Translations under genes and position numbers: made by a program
Shown here: piece by piece, positions 46,299-54,856 of the stretch
How the letters are laid out: every line of letters begins with the position of its first letter
Numbering within the stretch: position 1 is the first letter of the stretch
NCBI GenBank assembly: GCA_013289855.1
Contig: JABCZD010000001.1
Location: forward strand, 560,184 to 624,183
DNA length: 64,000 bases
Direction of reading: 5' to 3'
Source of the DNA: Acidobacteriota bacterium
Lineage (GTDB): Bacteria; Acidobacteriota; Terriglobia; Acidiferrales; UBA7541
Notes under the pieces: generated by a model
Told to the model about the DNA's origin: nothing
The model's database searches: none
The model's input: only the letters and a program-made list of their open reading frames with translations

Positions 46299-47417
46299 TT
46301 AACGCTTGTTGCCCGCCGGTTGCTTGCCACCGGGACCCGACGAAACACCGCGGTTAATCATGTCCTGCAATTCATCCGCGTTCGAGGAGCGAGAGAGCGC
46401 CATATCCAAAGTAATTTCCTTCTTCAGATACGCGTTCGCCAGTCCCTGGTTAAATGTCTGCATGCCCGTGTTGGCCGTGCCCGTCTGCATCGCGGAATAA
46501 ATCTGGTGAATCTTGTCTTCGCGGATCAGGTTGCGAATGGCCGCCGTGGGCACCAGCACTTCCATGATCATCGAGCGTCCGCGTCCGTCAATGCGTGGGA
46601 GCAGCGCCTGACAAAGAATACCTTCGATCACCATGCTCAGCTGCGCGCGAATCTGCGGCTGTTGATGCGAAGGAAACACGTCAATAATACGGTTGATGGT
46701 CGAAGCCGCGGAATTGGTGTGCAGCGTGGCAAAGGTCAAGTGGCCGGTTTCCGCGATACGTAGCGCCGATTCGATGGTTTCCAGGTCGCGCATTTCGCCG
46801 ATCAGCACCACGTCCGGATCTTCGCGCAACGCCGCGCGCAGTGAGTTTGCGAACGAGTGCGTGTCCGCGTGCACTTCGCGCTGATTCACCAGGCACTTTT
46901 TGTGATTGTGCAAAAACTCGATGGGGTCCTCGATGGTGATCATGTGCTCTTCGCGTTCGCTGTTGATCTTGTCCAGCATCGCGGCCAGCGTCGTCGATTT
47001 TCCCGAGCCGGTCGGCCCGGTGACCAGAATCAGACCGCGCGGCTTGTCGCACATTCCGCGCACCACGGCCGGCAAACCCAGCGCATCGAAACCCTTGATT
47101 TCCCAGGGAATAGTACGAAACACCGCGCCTACCGCGCCGCGCTGATTGAAACAGTTGCCGCGGAAGCGCGCCAGATTCTTCAACCCGAACGAAAAGTCCA
47201 GCTCCAGATTTTCCTCGAAGCGATGCTTCTGCGCATCCGTTAGCACGCTATACGCTAAAGATTTGGTGTCCGCCGCCGTCAACGGCGGCATGTCCAGCGG
47301 GCGCAAGTGCCCATGCACGCGTACGCGTGGAGGACTGTTGGTGGTGATGTGCAGATCGCTTCCGCCCATCTCGATCATTTTCTTCAGCAGTTCGCTCAGC
47401 GTGATTCCAGCCATCAT
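46299..47417 (-). CDS. pilT: Type IV pilus retraction ATPase PilT
   Basis: 372 residues (start at 47417 or 47414). Walker A TGPTGSGKSTTLAA, Asp box EEHMITIEDPIEFLH, Walker B DVVLIGEMRDLETIESAL and the His box near HLTFATLHTNS. The AIRNLIREDKIHQIYSAMQTG block is the retraction motif that separates PilT from PilB. No zinc site and no N-terminal MSHEN domain, as expected. It lies between pilB and pilC of set B (11 and 61 bases). Its presence implies a retractile fibre, for twitching or DNA uptake. Confidence 0.96.
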   Translation of the reverse strand: MMAGITLSELLKKMIEMGGSDLHITTNSPPRVRVHGHLRPLDMPPLTAADTKSLAYSVLTDAQKHRFEENLELDFSFGLKNLARFRGNCFNQRGAVGAVFRTIPWEIKGFDALGLPAVVRGMCDKPRGLILVTGPTGSGKSTTLAAMLDKINSEREEHMITIEDPIEFLHNHKKCLVNQREVHADTHSFANSLRAALREDPDVVLIGEMRDLETIESALRIAETGHLTFATLHTNSAASTINRIIDVFPSHQQPQIRAQLSMVIEGILCQALLPRIDGRGRSMIMEVLVPTAAIRNLIREDKIHQIYSAMQTGTANTGMQTFNQGLANAYLKKEITLDMALSRSSNADELQDMINRGVSSGPGGKQPAGNKR

Positions 47418-47428
47418 TCACCTTCCAT

Positions 47429-49153
47429 CTACAATACCGTCTCGCGCAGTACTTCTTCCATGGTCGTCAAGCCTGCGGCAATCTTGGTCAACCCACTGCG
47501 CCGCAGCGTAATCATGCCGAGCTCCACGGCTTTCTTTTTTAGCTCCAGTGCAGACGCTCCGACCAGAATCAATTCCCGCAATTCGTCGGTGACTTCCATC
47601 ACTTCGTACAAGCCCGTGCGGCCTTTGTAGCCGCCCTTGTTGCACGTGGTGCAGCCCTTGCCGTGATAAATCTTTACCGTCTTCACTTCTTCCGGTGTGT
47701 ACCCGGCGTCGATCAGCGCCTGTTCCGGGACTTCCAGCTGCTCCTTGCAATTCGAGCAGATGCGCCGGACGAGCCGCTGCGCGCAAATCAAGTTCACCGA
47801 AGTCGCCACCAGGAAGGGCTCGATGCCCATGTTCATCAAGCGGCTTACGGTAGAGGGCGCGTCATTAGTGTGCAGCGTGGAGAGCACCAAGTGGCCCGTG
47901 AGCGCCGCCTTCACGCCAATTTCCGCCGTCTCAAAGTCGCGAATTTCTCCTACCAGAATGATGTTCGGGTCTTGCCGTAAAAACGCGCGCAACGCCGCCG
48001 CAAAGTTCAGCCCGATCTGCTCTTTCATCTGCACCTGGTTGACGCCCGCCAACTGAAACTCAACGGGATCTTCCGCGGTCATAATATTCGTGTCGATTTT
48101 GTTCAGCGTGGAAACCGAAGAATACAGCGTATTGGTTTTACCGGAACCGGTCGGCCCGGTAACCAGCACCATGCCGTACGGTTTCAAAATGTTGCGTTCA
48201 AATTTGTCCAGCGAAGCCTGCTCAAACCCCAGCTTGGTCATGTCCAGCCGCAGGTTTTCTTTATCCAGCAACCGCATGACGATTTTTTCGCCATACAGCG
48301 TGGGCACGGTGGAAACACGGAAATCCAACTCTTTCTTTTTTCCATCGGCCTTGTACTTGATCATAATGCGGCCGTCTTGCGGCAGGCGCTTTTCCGCAAT
48401 GTCCAGCTTGGCCATGATCTTCAAGCGGCTGGTAATAGCGTCCTTCAACCGCATCGGCGGCGACATCACCTTTTGCAATTGCCCGTCTACGCGGAATCTC
48501 ACGCGCATCTCGGTCTCGTACGGCTCGATGTGAATGTCGCTGGCCCCGCGCTTCACCGAGTCCGTCAAAATCAGGTTCACTAATTTGATGATCGGCGCTT
48601 CTTCCGCCGCCTTCTCCAGCGACGCGGCATCCATCTCCGCTTCTTCCGCCGCCAGTTCCAGCTCCTGGTCGTCCTCGACCAGGTCCTTCATCAAATTGCT
48701 GATCTCTTCCTGGTTCGTTCCGCCGCTGCCCGCCCCGTAAAAGCGCGATATGGCGTCGCCAATGGCCGACTCCGACGCCACCACTGGTTCCACGTTGAAG
48801 CCCGTCATGAACTTAATGTCGTCCATGGCGAACACGTTCGTAGGATCGGTCATCGCTATCGTGAGCACCGAGCCCACGCGCGACAACGGAATCACCTGGT
48901 AGCGCTGCGCCGTATCCTGCGGAATCAACTTAATGATGATCGGATCGATTTCGTAGAACTTCAGATTGATCGATGGCACGCCGTACTGCCGGGAAAGTAT
49001 CCCCGTGATGTCATCGTCGGTGATGAATCCCATCTTGGTCAGGCAGCTTCCCAGCTTGCCGCCATTGGCGCGCTGAAATTCGAGCGCCTTCTGCAGTTGC
49101 TCTTGCGTGATGAGACTTTCTTTAACTAATATTTCGCCCAAACGGACGGACAT
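47429..49153 (-). CDS. pilB: Type IV pilus extension ATPase PilB, set B
   Basis: 574 residues. The N-terminal MSHEN/GspE domain begins MSVRLGEILVKESLITQEQL. The core has Walker A TGPTGSGKTNTLYS, Walker B IILVGEIRDFETAEIG, His box HLVLSTLHTND and the zinc cysteines CSNCKEQ and CTTCNKGGYKGR. An acidic Glu/Ala linker lies near residues 155-185. It is the first gene of operon B (pilB-pilT-pilC) and fits a canonical T4aP extension motor. Confidence 0.95.
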   Translation of the reverse strand: MSVRLGEILVKESLITQEQLQKALEFQRANGGKLGSCLTKMGFITDDDITGILSRQYGVPSINLKFYEIDPIIIKLIPQDTAQRYQVIPLSRVGSVLTIAMTDPTNVFAMDDIKFMTGFNVEPVVASESAIGDAISRFYGAGSGGTNQEEISNLMKDLVEDDQELELAAEEAEMDAASLEKAAEEAPIIKLVNLILTDSVKRGASDIHIEPYETEMRVRFRVDGQLQKVMSPPMRLKDAITSRLKIMAKLDIAEKRLPQDGRIMIKYKADGKKKELDFRVSTVPTLYGEKIVMRLLDKENLRLDMTKLGFEQASLDKFERNILKPYGMVLVTGPTGSGKTNTLYSSVSTLNKIDTNIMTAEDPVEFQLAGVNQVQMKEQIGLNFAAALRAFLRQDPNIILVGEIRDFETAEIGVKAALTGHLVLSTLHTNDAPSTVSRLMNMGIEPFLVATSVNLICAQRLVRRICSNCKEQLEVPEQALIDAGYTPEEVKTVKIYHGKGCTTCNKGGYKGRTGLYEVMEVTDELRELILVGASALELKKKAVELGMITLRRSGLTKIAAGLTTMEEVLRETVL

Positions 49154-49500
49154 CCGCAGTGCTCCCTAGTTGAGTCCCAGCGCCCACCTTAGCAAATGGC
49201 GCACGTCCCGGTACGCGGATTTTCTCCTGCCGTTCTGAAATGGCTAATACCTGTCCTGCAGAGCAGGTGCACGACAACAAGGACAGGCCGCATTCTTGAC
49301 TTGCCCGCGAAGCGTGGCTATCGTGCCAAGGAGATGCTTTCCAGCCACACTTTTGCGGCCTCTGACGTGCGCCAATTAACGGTGACGAAAATTGCCCAAG
49401 CCGGGTTTGGCCTTCGCTTTGAGGACACTTGGGCTGCAGCTTTTTCCACCCGCCTTAGCTTTGATGCTGTCACGCCTGCAAACGAATGCTGTGTCCCCTC
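49154..49500. other. Divergent promoter region between pilB (set B) and ntrY-like gene
   Basis: 347 bases without a convincing gene; a 102-codon plus frame covers most of it but has no recognisable product. A hairpin with arms CCTGTCC (49251-49257) and GGACAGG (49281-49287) is present. A near sigma-54 pattern at about 49407 fails at the -12 base. Confidence 0.5.
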
Positions 49501-51750
49501 ATGAGCAACCCGGAATCGCGCCACCGGCTCCGCCTTGCCATCGCCGGTGTTCTTCTGACGCTGCTCCTCGCCGCGGCTTTCACCTTCGGCTCGCTCGACG
49601 TGCCGTTCGAGCCAAAAAATTGGCGCGACGCCGTAACCCTTTATGCCGTATCGAGCCTTATCACCGCCGCACTTCTTACCTTCACGCTAATCCTCACACG
49701 CACCCTGCTGCGCCTGTGGGCCGAGCGCAGCAAAGATCATCTGGGCGCGCGCTTCAAATTCAAAATGGTCATCGGCGCCATGGCCATTTCTCTCCTACCC
49801 ATCCTGTTCATGTTCTTTGTCAGCTACTCGCTACTGAACCGCACGCTGGCCCGCTGGTTCCCGCGGCCCCTCGAAATCGCCTCGGAGCAAACGCAATTAC
49901 TGCTCAACGATCTTGGCCGCTCGCAAATTCCGCGCTTCCGCTCCTGGGAACATCAAGTGCTGCCGTTCGCTGCCGCCCCCGTAAACGAACTTTTGCAGCA
50001 CGCTTTCTCCGCCGACGCCGATGCCGTGTGGGTCGTCGATCGCTATGACAAAGTCCTGCGCGGCGGTGTAATCTGCGACGATCCACCGGACGATCGCTCC
50101 ATCCCGGTGTGCGCCCTGCCCAACGTTTACGGCGTTCCCTTGCGCACCCTGCCGAGTGGTATCGAAGTTTGGGGCGCCGGCGGCAAGACCTACCTGGCCG
50201 CGCGCACTCCGCTACTCCCTCCCAATCCGCAAGCTGGGTTCTTGATCATCGGTTTCCGCACCAGCCCGGACTTCTTCGCCCGCATGATGGAAATCCAATC
50301 GCAGACGCACCAATACAACGCGGAAAAGCAAGATCTACGCGCCCTCAAGCGCCAGATGCTGCTTATTCTCCTCTTCTTCACCATGCTGCTGCTCTTCTCC
50401 GTCACCTGGCTGGCGCTATTTCTTGCCAAACAGGTGACCGTACCGATTCAGGCGCTCGCCGAAGGGACACGTGAAGTTTCCGCCGGGAACTTCGAATATC
50501 AAGTTCCGGAGCAATCGCAGGACGAACTAGGCATTCTGGTTCGCTCCTTCAACTCCATGACGCTGCAGCTGCGCGATAGCCGCTCGCAGATCGATCAGTT
50601 CACGCGCAATCTTCAGCAAGCCGTGCAGGAACTCGAACGTCGTCGCCAACTAATGGAAACCGTGCTGGAAAATATTCCCACCAGCGTGCTCTCGCTGGAC
50701 GCCACCGGAGCCATTCTGCGCGTCAATCCCGCCGTGCTCCGCATGTTTGGCGCTTCCGCTAACGACGCCGCTTCTCTGGAATCCTTGCTGGGCTCCGACG
50801 CCTCGCGCATCGTCGCGCAATTAATGCGCCGGTCGCTGCGCATGGGAGTGGTCTCTCGAGAAATCGAAACCGTGGTCGCAGCCCGCGTTCTGCACCTCGC
50901 CGTCACTGTCAGTTCGCTGGGTCCGCGCCGCGCCAACACGGGCTATGTCATCGTTTTCGACGATCTCTCCGAACTGTTGCGCGCGCAAAAGCTTGCCGCC
51001 TGGCAGGAAGTTGCCCGCCGCATCGCGCACGAAATCAAGAATCCGCTCACGCCCATCCAGCTTTCCGCCCAGCGGCTCTCCCGCTTCCTCGAACGCCGCG
51101 CCGAATCGTCCCCCGATCCTCTGGTCACGCCGCCAGCCGATCCTGAACTCACGCGTCTGGTTCAGGAGTGCTCCCGCCTGATCGAACGCGAAGTCACCAC
51201 CCTCGCGGATCTGGTAAATCAGTTTTCGCAGTTCGTACGTTTTCCCAGCGCCAAGCTATTGCCCACCGACGCGACCACGCTCGTTCACGAAGCCCTGGAG
51301 ATTTTCTCTGGCCGCCTCGACGGCATCGTGGTAAAAACTTCCCTCGCCGAAAACCTGCCAACTGTGCGCGCCGACGGTATCTTGTTGCGCAGCGTGCTCG
51401 TCAATCTGATCGATAACGCTGCCGAAGCTCTGGAAAATTCCCGCCATCGCGAAATCTCCATTTCCACGCGGGTGTACTTGGAGTCCGACACCGTGGAAAT
51501 CTGTGTCGCCGATACCGGCCACGGCATCTCCCCGGAAGACAAAGACAAACTTTTCCTCCCGCATTTTTCCACCAAGGATCGCGGCACCGGTCTCGGCCTC
51601 GCCATCGCCGCGCGCATCGTGGCCGAACACGGCGGCACGCTACACGTCGAAGACAACGATCCCGTCGGCTCGCGCTTTCTCGTGCTCTTGCCCGTAGCGG
51701 ACGCCACCCCGGCCCTGGCCGGCGAGCATCCCGCGGCGGAAGCCTCGTGA
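49501..51750 (+). CDS. ntrY: Membrane sensor histidine kinase, NtrY-like
   Basis: 749 residues from ATG 49501. Membrane helices at about 14-34, 47-70 and 95-115, a periplasmic domain of ~180 residues (about 120-285), a further helix (about 290-310), a HAMP linker, a PAS domain (about 385-490), the His box RRIAHEIKNPLTPIQLSAQR, N box VLVNLIDNAAEAL, G1 DTGHGISPED and G2 DRGTGLGLAIAARI. The layout is NtrY-like. It overlaps the regulator start (TGATG), so the two are translated together. The signal is unknown; nitrogen control is only one option. Confidence 0.9.
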   Translation: MSNPESRHRLRLAIAGVLLTLLLAAAFTFGSLDVPFEPKNWRDAVTLYAVSSLITAALLTFTLILTRTLLRLWAERSKDHLGARFKFKMVIGAMAISLLPILFMFFVSYSLLNRTLARWFPRPLEIASEQTQLLLNDLGRSQIPRFRSWEHQVLPFAAAPVNELLQHAFSADADAVWVVDRYDKVLRGGVICDDPPDDRSIPVCALPNVYGVPLRTLPSGIEVWGAGGKTYLAARTPLLPPNPQAGFLIIGFRTSPDFFARMMEIQSQTHQYNAEKQDLRALKRQMLLILLFFTMLLLFSVTWLALFLAKQVTVPIQALAEGTREVSAGNFEYQVPEQSQDELGILVRSFNSMTLQLRDSRSQIDQFTRNLQQAVQELERRRQLMETVLENIPTSVLSLDATGAILRVNPAVLRMFGASANDAASLESLLGSDASRIVAQLMRRSLRMGVVSREIETVVAARVLHLAVTVSSLGPRRANTGYVIVFDDLSELLRAQKLAAWQEVARRIAHEIKNPLTPIQLSAQRLSRFLERRAESSPDPLVTPPADPELTRLVQECSRLIEREVTTLADLVNQFSQFVRFPSAKLLPTDATTLVHEALEIFSGRLDGIVVKTSLAENLPTVRADGILLRSVLVNLIDNAAEALENSRHREISISTRVYLESDTVEICVADTGHGISPEDKDKLFLPHFSTKDRGTGLGLAIAARIVAEHGGTLHVEDNDPVGSRFLVLLPVADATPALAGEHPAAEAS

Positions 51751-53108
51751 TGGCTCCCAAACCCCGTGTCCTGGTCGTCGACGACGAACGCGGCATTCGC
51801 GAATCGCTCTCGTCCATCCTCGCCGACGAAGGCTATGCGGTAGGCACCGCAGCTTCCGCTGAGGAAGCACTCGAACGAGCCTCTACTGAAGAGCTTGAAG
51901 TCATTCTTCTCGATGTCTGGCTGCCCGGCATCGATGGTCTTGAAGCCCTCAGCCGTCTGCAATGCTATCCGCGGCCGCCCGCGGTCATTATGATTTCCGG
52001 CCACGGCACCATTGAAACCGCGGTACGCGCCACCAAGCTGGGCGCCTTCGATTTCATCGAAAAGCCCCTCTCGCTGGAAAAAATTATCGTGCTGGTGCGC
52101 AACGCCGTGCAGCAGCGCCGCCTGCTGGACGAAAACAATTCCCTGCGCAGCGAACTGCGCCATCGTTACCAGGTCATCGGCGACAGCGTCCCCATGAAGG
52201 CGCTGCGCCAGCAAATCGCGGTCACCGCGCCCACAAATGGCCGCGTGCTGATCTATGGTGAAAGCGGCGTAGGAAAAGAATTGGTCGCCAGGGCTTTGCA
52301 TGCCGCCAGCCTGCGCAGCAAAGGTCCGTTTGTCGAAGTGAACTGCGCCGCCATTCCCGAAGACCTCATCGAGTCCGAACTTTTCGGCCACCTGAAGGGC
52401 AGTTTCAGCGCCGCCAGCGAAGATAAAATCGGCAAGTTTGAAAAAGCCAACGGCGGCACGCTTTTCCTCGACGAAATCGGCGATATGAGCCTGCGCACGC
52501 AATCCAAAGTTTTGCGCGTCCTCGAAGAGCAGCGCTTCGAACCCGTCGGCTCCGGCCAATCCATGACCGTCGACGTTCGCGTGCTCGCCGCCACCAACAA
52601 GAATCTCGAAAACGAAATTTCTCGCGGCGCTTTTCGTCAGGATCTTTTTTATCGCCTCAACGTAATTCCCTTCGTGGTTCCCCCGCTGCGCGAGCGCCTT
52701 CGGGACATACCTACGCTCGCCAACCATTTCCTCAACGAATTCAGCGTGGCCTACGGCAAAAAAACGCGCGAACTCAGCGATGGCGCCATGGACGTCCTGC
52801 TCCGTTATCCTTGGCCCGGCAACGTCCGCGAACTTCGCAACCTCGTCGAACGCCTGGTGATCGTCTGCCCGCAAGCAAAAATCGAGCCGCACCATCTGCC
52901 GCCCGAACTTTTCCGCGGCGCCGCCGAAAGCCCGCAGCAACCCTACAACACACTGCACGAAGCGCGCAGCGCCTACGAACGCGAATTTATCTTGAGAAAA
53001 CTGCAGGAACACCGCTGGAACATGACGCAAACCGCCACCGCGCTAGGCCTGGAGCGCAGTCACCTCTACCGCAAAATGAAATCCCTGGGCATCGCCGCAC
53101 CGGAATAA
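51750..53108 (+). CDS. ntrX: NtrX-like response regulator with degenerate sigma-54 loop
   Basis: 452 residues from ATG 51750. The receiver domain has its phosphosite Asp in VILLDVWLPG, Walker A is YGESGVGKELVARAL, Walker B is GTLFLDEIGD, and a Fis-type helix-turn-helix ends the protein (MTQTATALGLERSHLYRKMK). The loop that normally reads GAFTGA is GSFSAA (residues 217-222). Because that loop contacts sigma-54, classical activation of sigma-54 promoters is doubtful; it may act at other promoters or as a repressor. Partner of the kinase just upstream. Confidence 0.9.
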   Translation: MAPKPRVLVVDDERGIRESLSSILADEGYAVGTAASAEEALERASTEELEVILLDVWLPGIDGLEALSRLQCYPRPPAVIMISGHGTIETAVRATKLGAFDFIEKPLSLEKIIVLVRNAVQQRRLLDENNSLRSELRHRYQVIGDSVPMKALRQQIAVTAPTNGRVLIYGESGVGKELVARALHAASLRSKGPFVEVNCAAIPEDLIESELFGHLKGSFSAASEDKIGKFEKANGGTLFLDEIGDMSLRTQSKVLRVLEEQRFEPVGSGQSMTVDVRVLAATNKNLENEISRGAFRQDLFYRLNVIPFVVPPLRERLRDIPTLANHFLNEFSVAYGKKTRELSDGAMDVLLRYPWPGNVRELRNLVERLVIVCPQAKIEPHHLPPELFRGAAESPQQPYNTLHEARSAYEREFILRKLQEHRWNMTQTATALGLERSHLYRKMKSLGIAAPE

Positions 53109-53111
53109 GCC

Positions 53112-53142
53112 TTTGTAGCGGCCGCCTTCTGAGGCGGGCGCT
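53112..53142. repeat. Short palindromic repeat, copy 6
   Basis: TTTGTAGCG prefix and arms CCGCCT (53122-53127) and AGGCGG (53132-53137). It lies between the convergent ntrX-like gene and era. Confidence 0.65.
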
Positions 53143-53170
53143 TTTGTCGCACCGCTAAATGCCCATCCCG

Positions 53171-54130
53171 TTATTCACCATCCCCCGGCTCCCGCTGGAG
53201 CTCGCTCAACGCCTCCAGCTGCCCATGCCAATCCAATTCCTTCACCCGCGCCGGATTCTCGCGCCAGTCCGGCATCACCTTCACAAACAATCCCAAATAA
53301 ATCTTCGTATCGAGCATCTTCTCTAATTCCTTGCGCGCCTCGGTCCCAATCTTCTTGAGCATTTCTCCCTTATGCCCAATCAAAATCTTCTTCTGCGAAT
53401 CCCGCTCCACGCTCAGCGTCACTTCAATGCGCAACAGCCGCGGCTTCTCCTCATACTTATCCACCATCACCGCCAGGGCATACGGTATCTCGTGGTACGT
53501 CAGCTGAATCGCCTTCTCGCGAATCACTTCGGCCGCCAGAAATCGTTCCGGCTGGTCCGTAACTTGGTCCTCAGGAAAATGCGGCGGACCCTCCGGCAGC
53601 ATCCGCAAAATCTCTTGCTGCAACTGCTCCAGCCCGCCGCCCTTCAACGCCGAAATCGGCACAATCGCTGCAAACTCAAACGCCTTGGAAAATTCTTCAA
53701 TCAGCGGTAGCAACCCTTCCTTCGCCACACGATCCACTTTGTTCAAAACCAAAATCGTCTTCCCGCGAAATCGCTTGGCCTTCGAAAGCAGCAATTCATC
53801 CATGTGCGTCTGCGGATGGCTCGCATCCACCATCAGCAGCAACACATCGATATCTTCCAGCGCCGCCGCCACCTCATGCATCATCTGCCGGCCCAGCGCC
53901 GAGTCCGCATCGTACAGTCCGGGCGTATCGATAAAGACGATCTGCCCTTCCGCCCGTGTAACAATTCCCTGGATACGGTTCCGCGTCGTCTGCGGTTTCG
54001 ACGTCACAATCGCAATCTTCTGCCCCACCAATTTATTAATCAGCGTGGACTTCCCTGCGTTCGGCCGCCCCACTATTGCCGCAAATCCCGAGCGTCCGCG
54101 CACTTCCGTTGCTTTTATGTTTTCTGTCAT
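53171..54130 (-). CDS. era: GTPase Era
   Basis: 319 residues. G1 IVGRPNAGKSTLINKLVGQK, switch region SKPQTTRNRIQGI, G3 IDTPGLYD, G4 LNKVDRV, G5 SALKGGGLE, then a KH domain with KKILIGHKGEMLKKIGTEARKELEKML. Era binds the 3' end of 16S rRNA and checks assembly of the 30S subunit. The length is usual. A receiver-only regulator gene lies 90 bases upstream on the same strand. Confidence 0.96.
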   Translation of the reverse strand: MTENIKATEVRGRSGFAAIVGRPNAGKSTLINKLVGQKIAIVTSKPQTTRNRIQGIVTRAEGQIVFIDTPGLYDADSALGRQMMHEVAAALEDIDVLLLMVDASHPQTHMDELLLSKAKRFRGKTILVLNKVDRVAKEGLLPLIEEFSKAFEFAAIVPISALKGGGLEQLQQEILRMLPEGPPHFPEDQVTDQPERFLAAEVIREKAIQLTYHEIPYALAVMVDKYEEKPRLLRIEVTLSVERDSQKKILIGHKGEMLKKIGTEARKELEKMLDTKIYLGLFVKVMPDWRENPARVKELDWHGQLEALSELQREPGDGE

Positions 54131-54220
54131 GGAGAACTATCAGTTACAACTTAGGAGAGCCTGCAAGAACACCGAAATCTTCAGCCCAGCAATTCGTACT
54201 GCAATCAGCCATTCAATCCG

Positions 54221-54688
54221 CTACGCTAAGCTCAACGCCATGCGAAACATCGCCGGCCCCGGCTTGCCCGATTCCGAGGTGCTTCTGCCCGTTCCCGTGC
54301 CGTTGCCCAGAAACGTTCCCCCGCCGATCAATTCCTCCAGCGCGCGAATCAGATCGCGCACCGCATCGGACTTCAACACATACCCACTAATCCCCATCTT
54401 CAGAAAATCTTCCATCTTGTAATGCAGCTCATGCATCGAGAGCACCAGTATCTTGCTCCTCAGGTTGTGCTTGGCAATCTCTCGCGACGCTTCCAGCCCG
54501 CTCATCACCGGCATGGTAATGTCCATAACAATCAGATCCGGATTCAGCTCCCGCGCCATTTCCACCGCCAACTTTCCGTTGGTGGCCTCGCCGCACACTT
54601 CCCAATCCAGGTGCGTCGCCAAAATCGTCTTCACTCCCGCGCGAACCACGTCGTGGTCATCCACAACCAGGATGCGAATCCCCATCAA
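54221..54688 (-). CDS. Receiver-domain response regulator without DNA-binding domain
   Basis: 155 residues (start 54688 or 54685). A full receiver domain: acidic pair in RILVVDDHDVVRAG, phosphosite Asp in LIVMDITMPVMSG, switch residues Ser in LVLSMHE and Lys in YVLKSDAV. The sequence is of the NarL/FixJ group, but the LuxR-type helix-turn-helix that should follow is missing. Instead there is a short Gly/Thr/Ser-rich tail (GNGTGTGRSTSESGKPG). It may be a stand-alone relay protein or have lost its output domain. No kinase is adjacent. Confidence 0.82.
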   Translation of the reverse strand: MMGIRILVVDDHDVVRAGVKTILATHLDWEVCGEATNGKLAVEMARELNPDLIVMDITMPVMSGLEASREIAKHNLRSKILVLSMHELHYKMEDFLKMGISGYVLKSDAVRDLIRALEELIGGGTFLGNGTGTGRSTSESGKPGPAMFRMALSLA

Positions 54689-54856
54689 AGAATTCCTTCC
54701 GCCTGCGCTTCCGCGGCTTAAAACGACCTGTATACAGCATGTTACTAGAAATTAGTAGAGTTCCGCCAATTTTAGCGACGCAATGAACTGGCAGCAGTGC
54801 AGCGACGAATCGCATCGGAGGCCAGTTATCGCAGGACGACTCGGAGCATCAGCCAG

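Noticed and set aside
49196..49504. 102-codon plus-strand frame between pilB and ntrY
   Set aside because: No family resemblance and it would overlap the start of the ntrY-like gene; the region fits a divergent promoter better.
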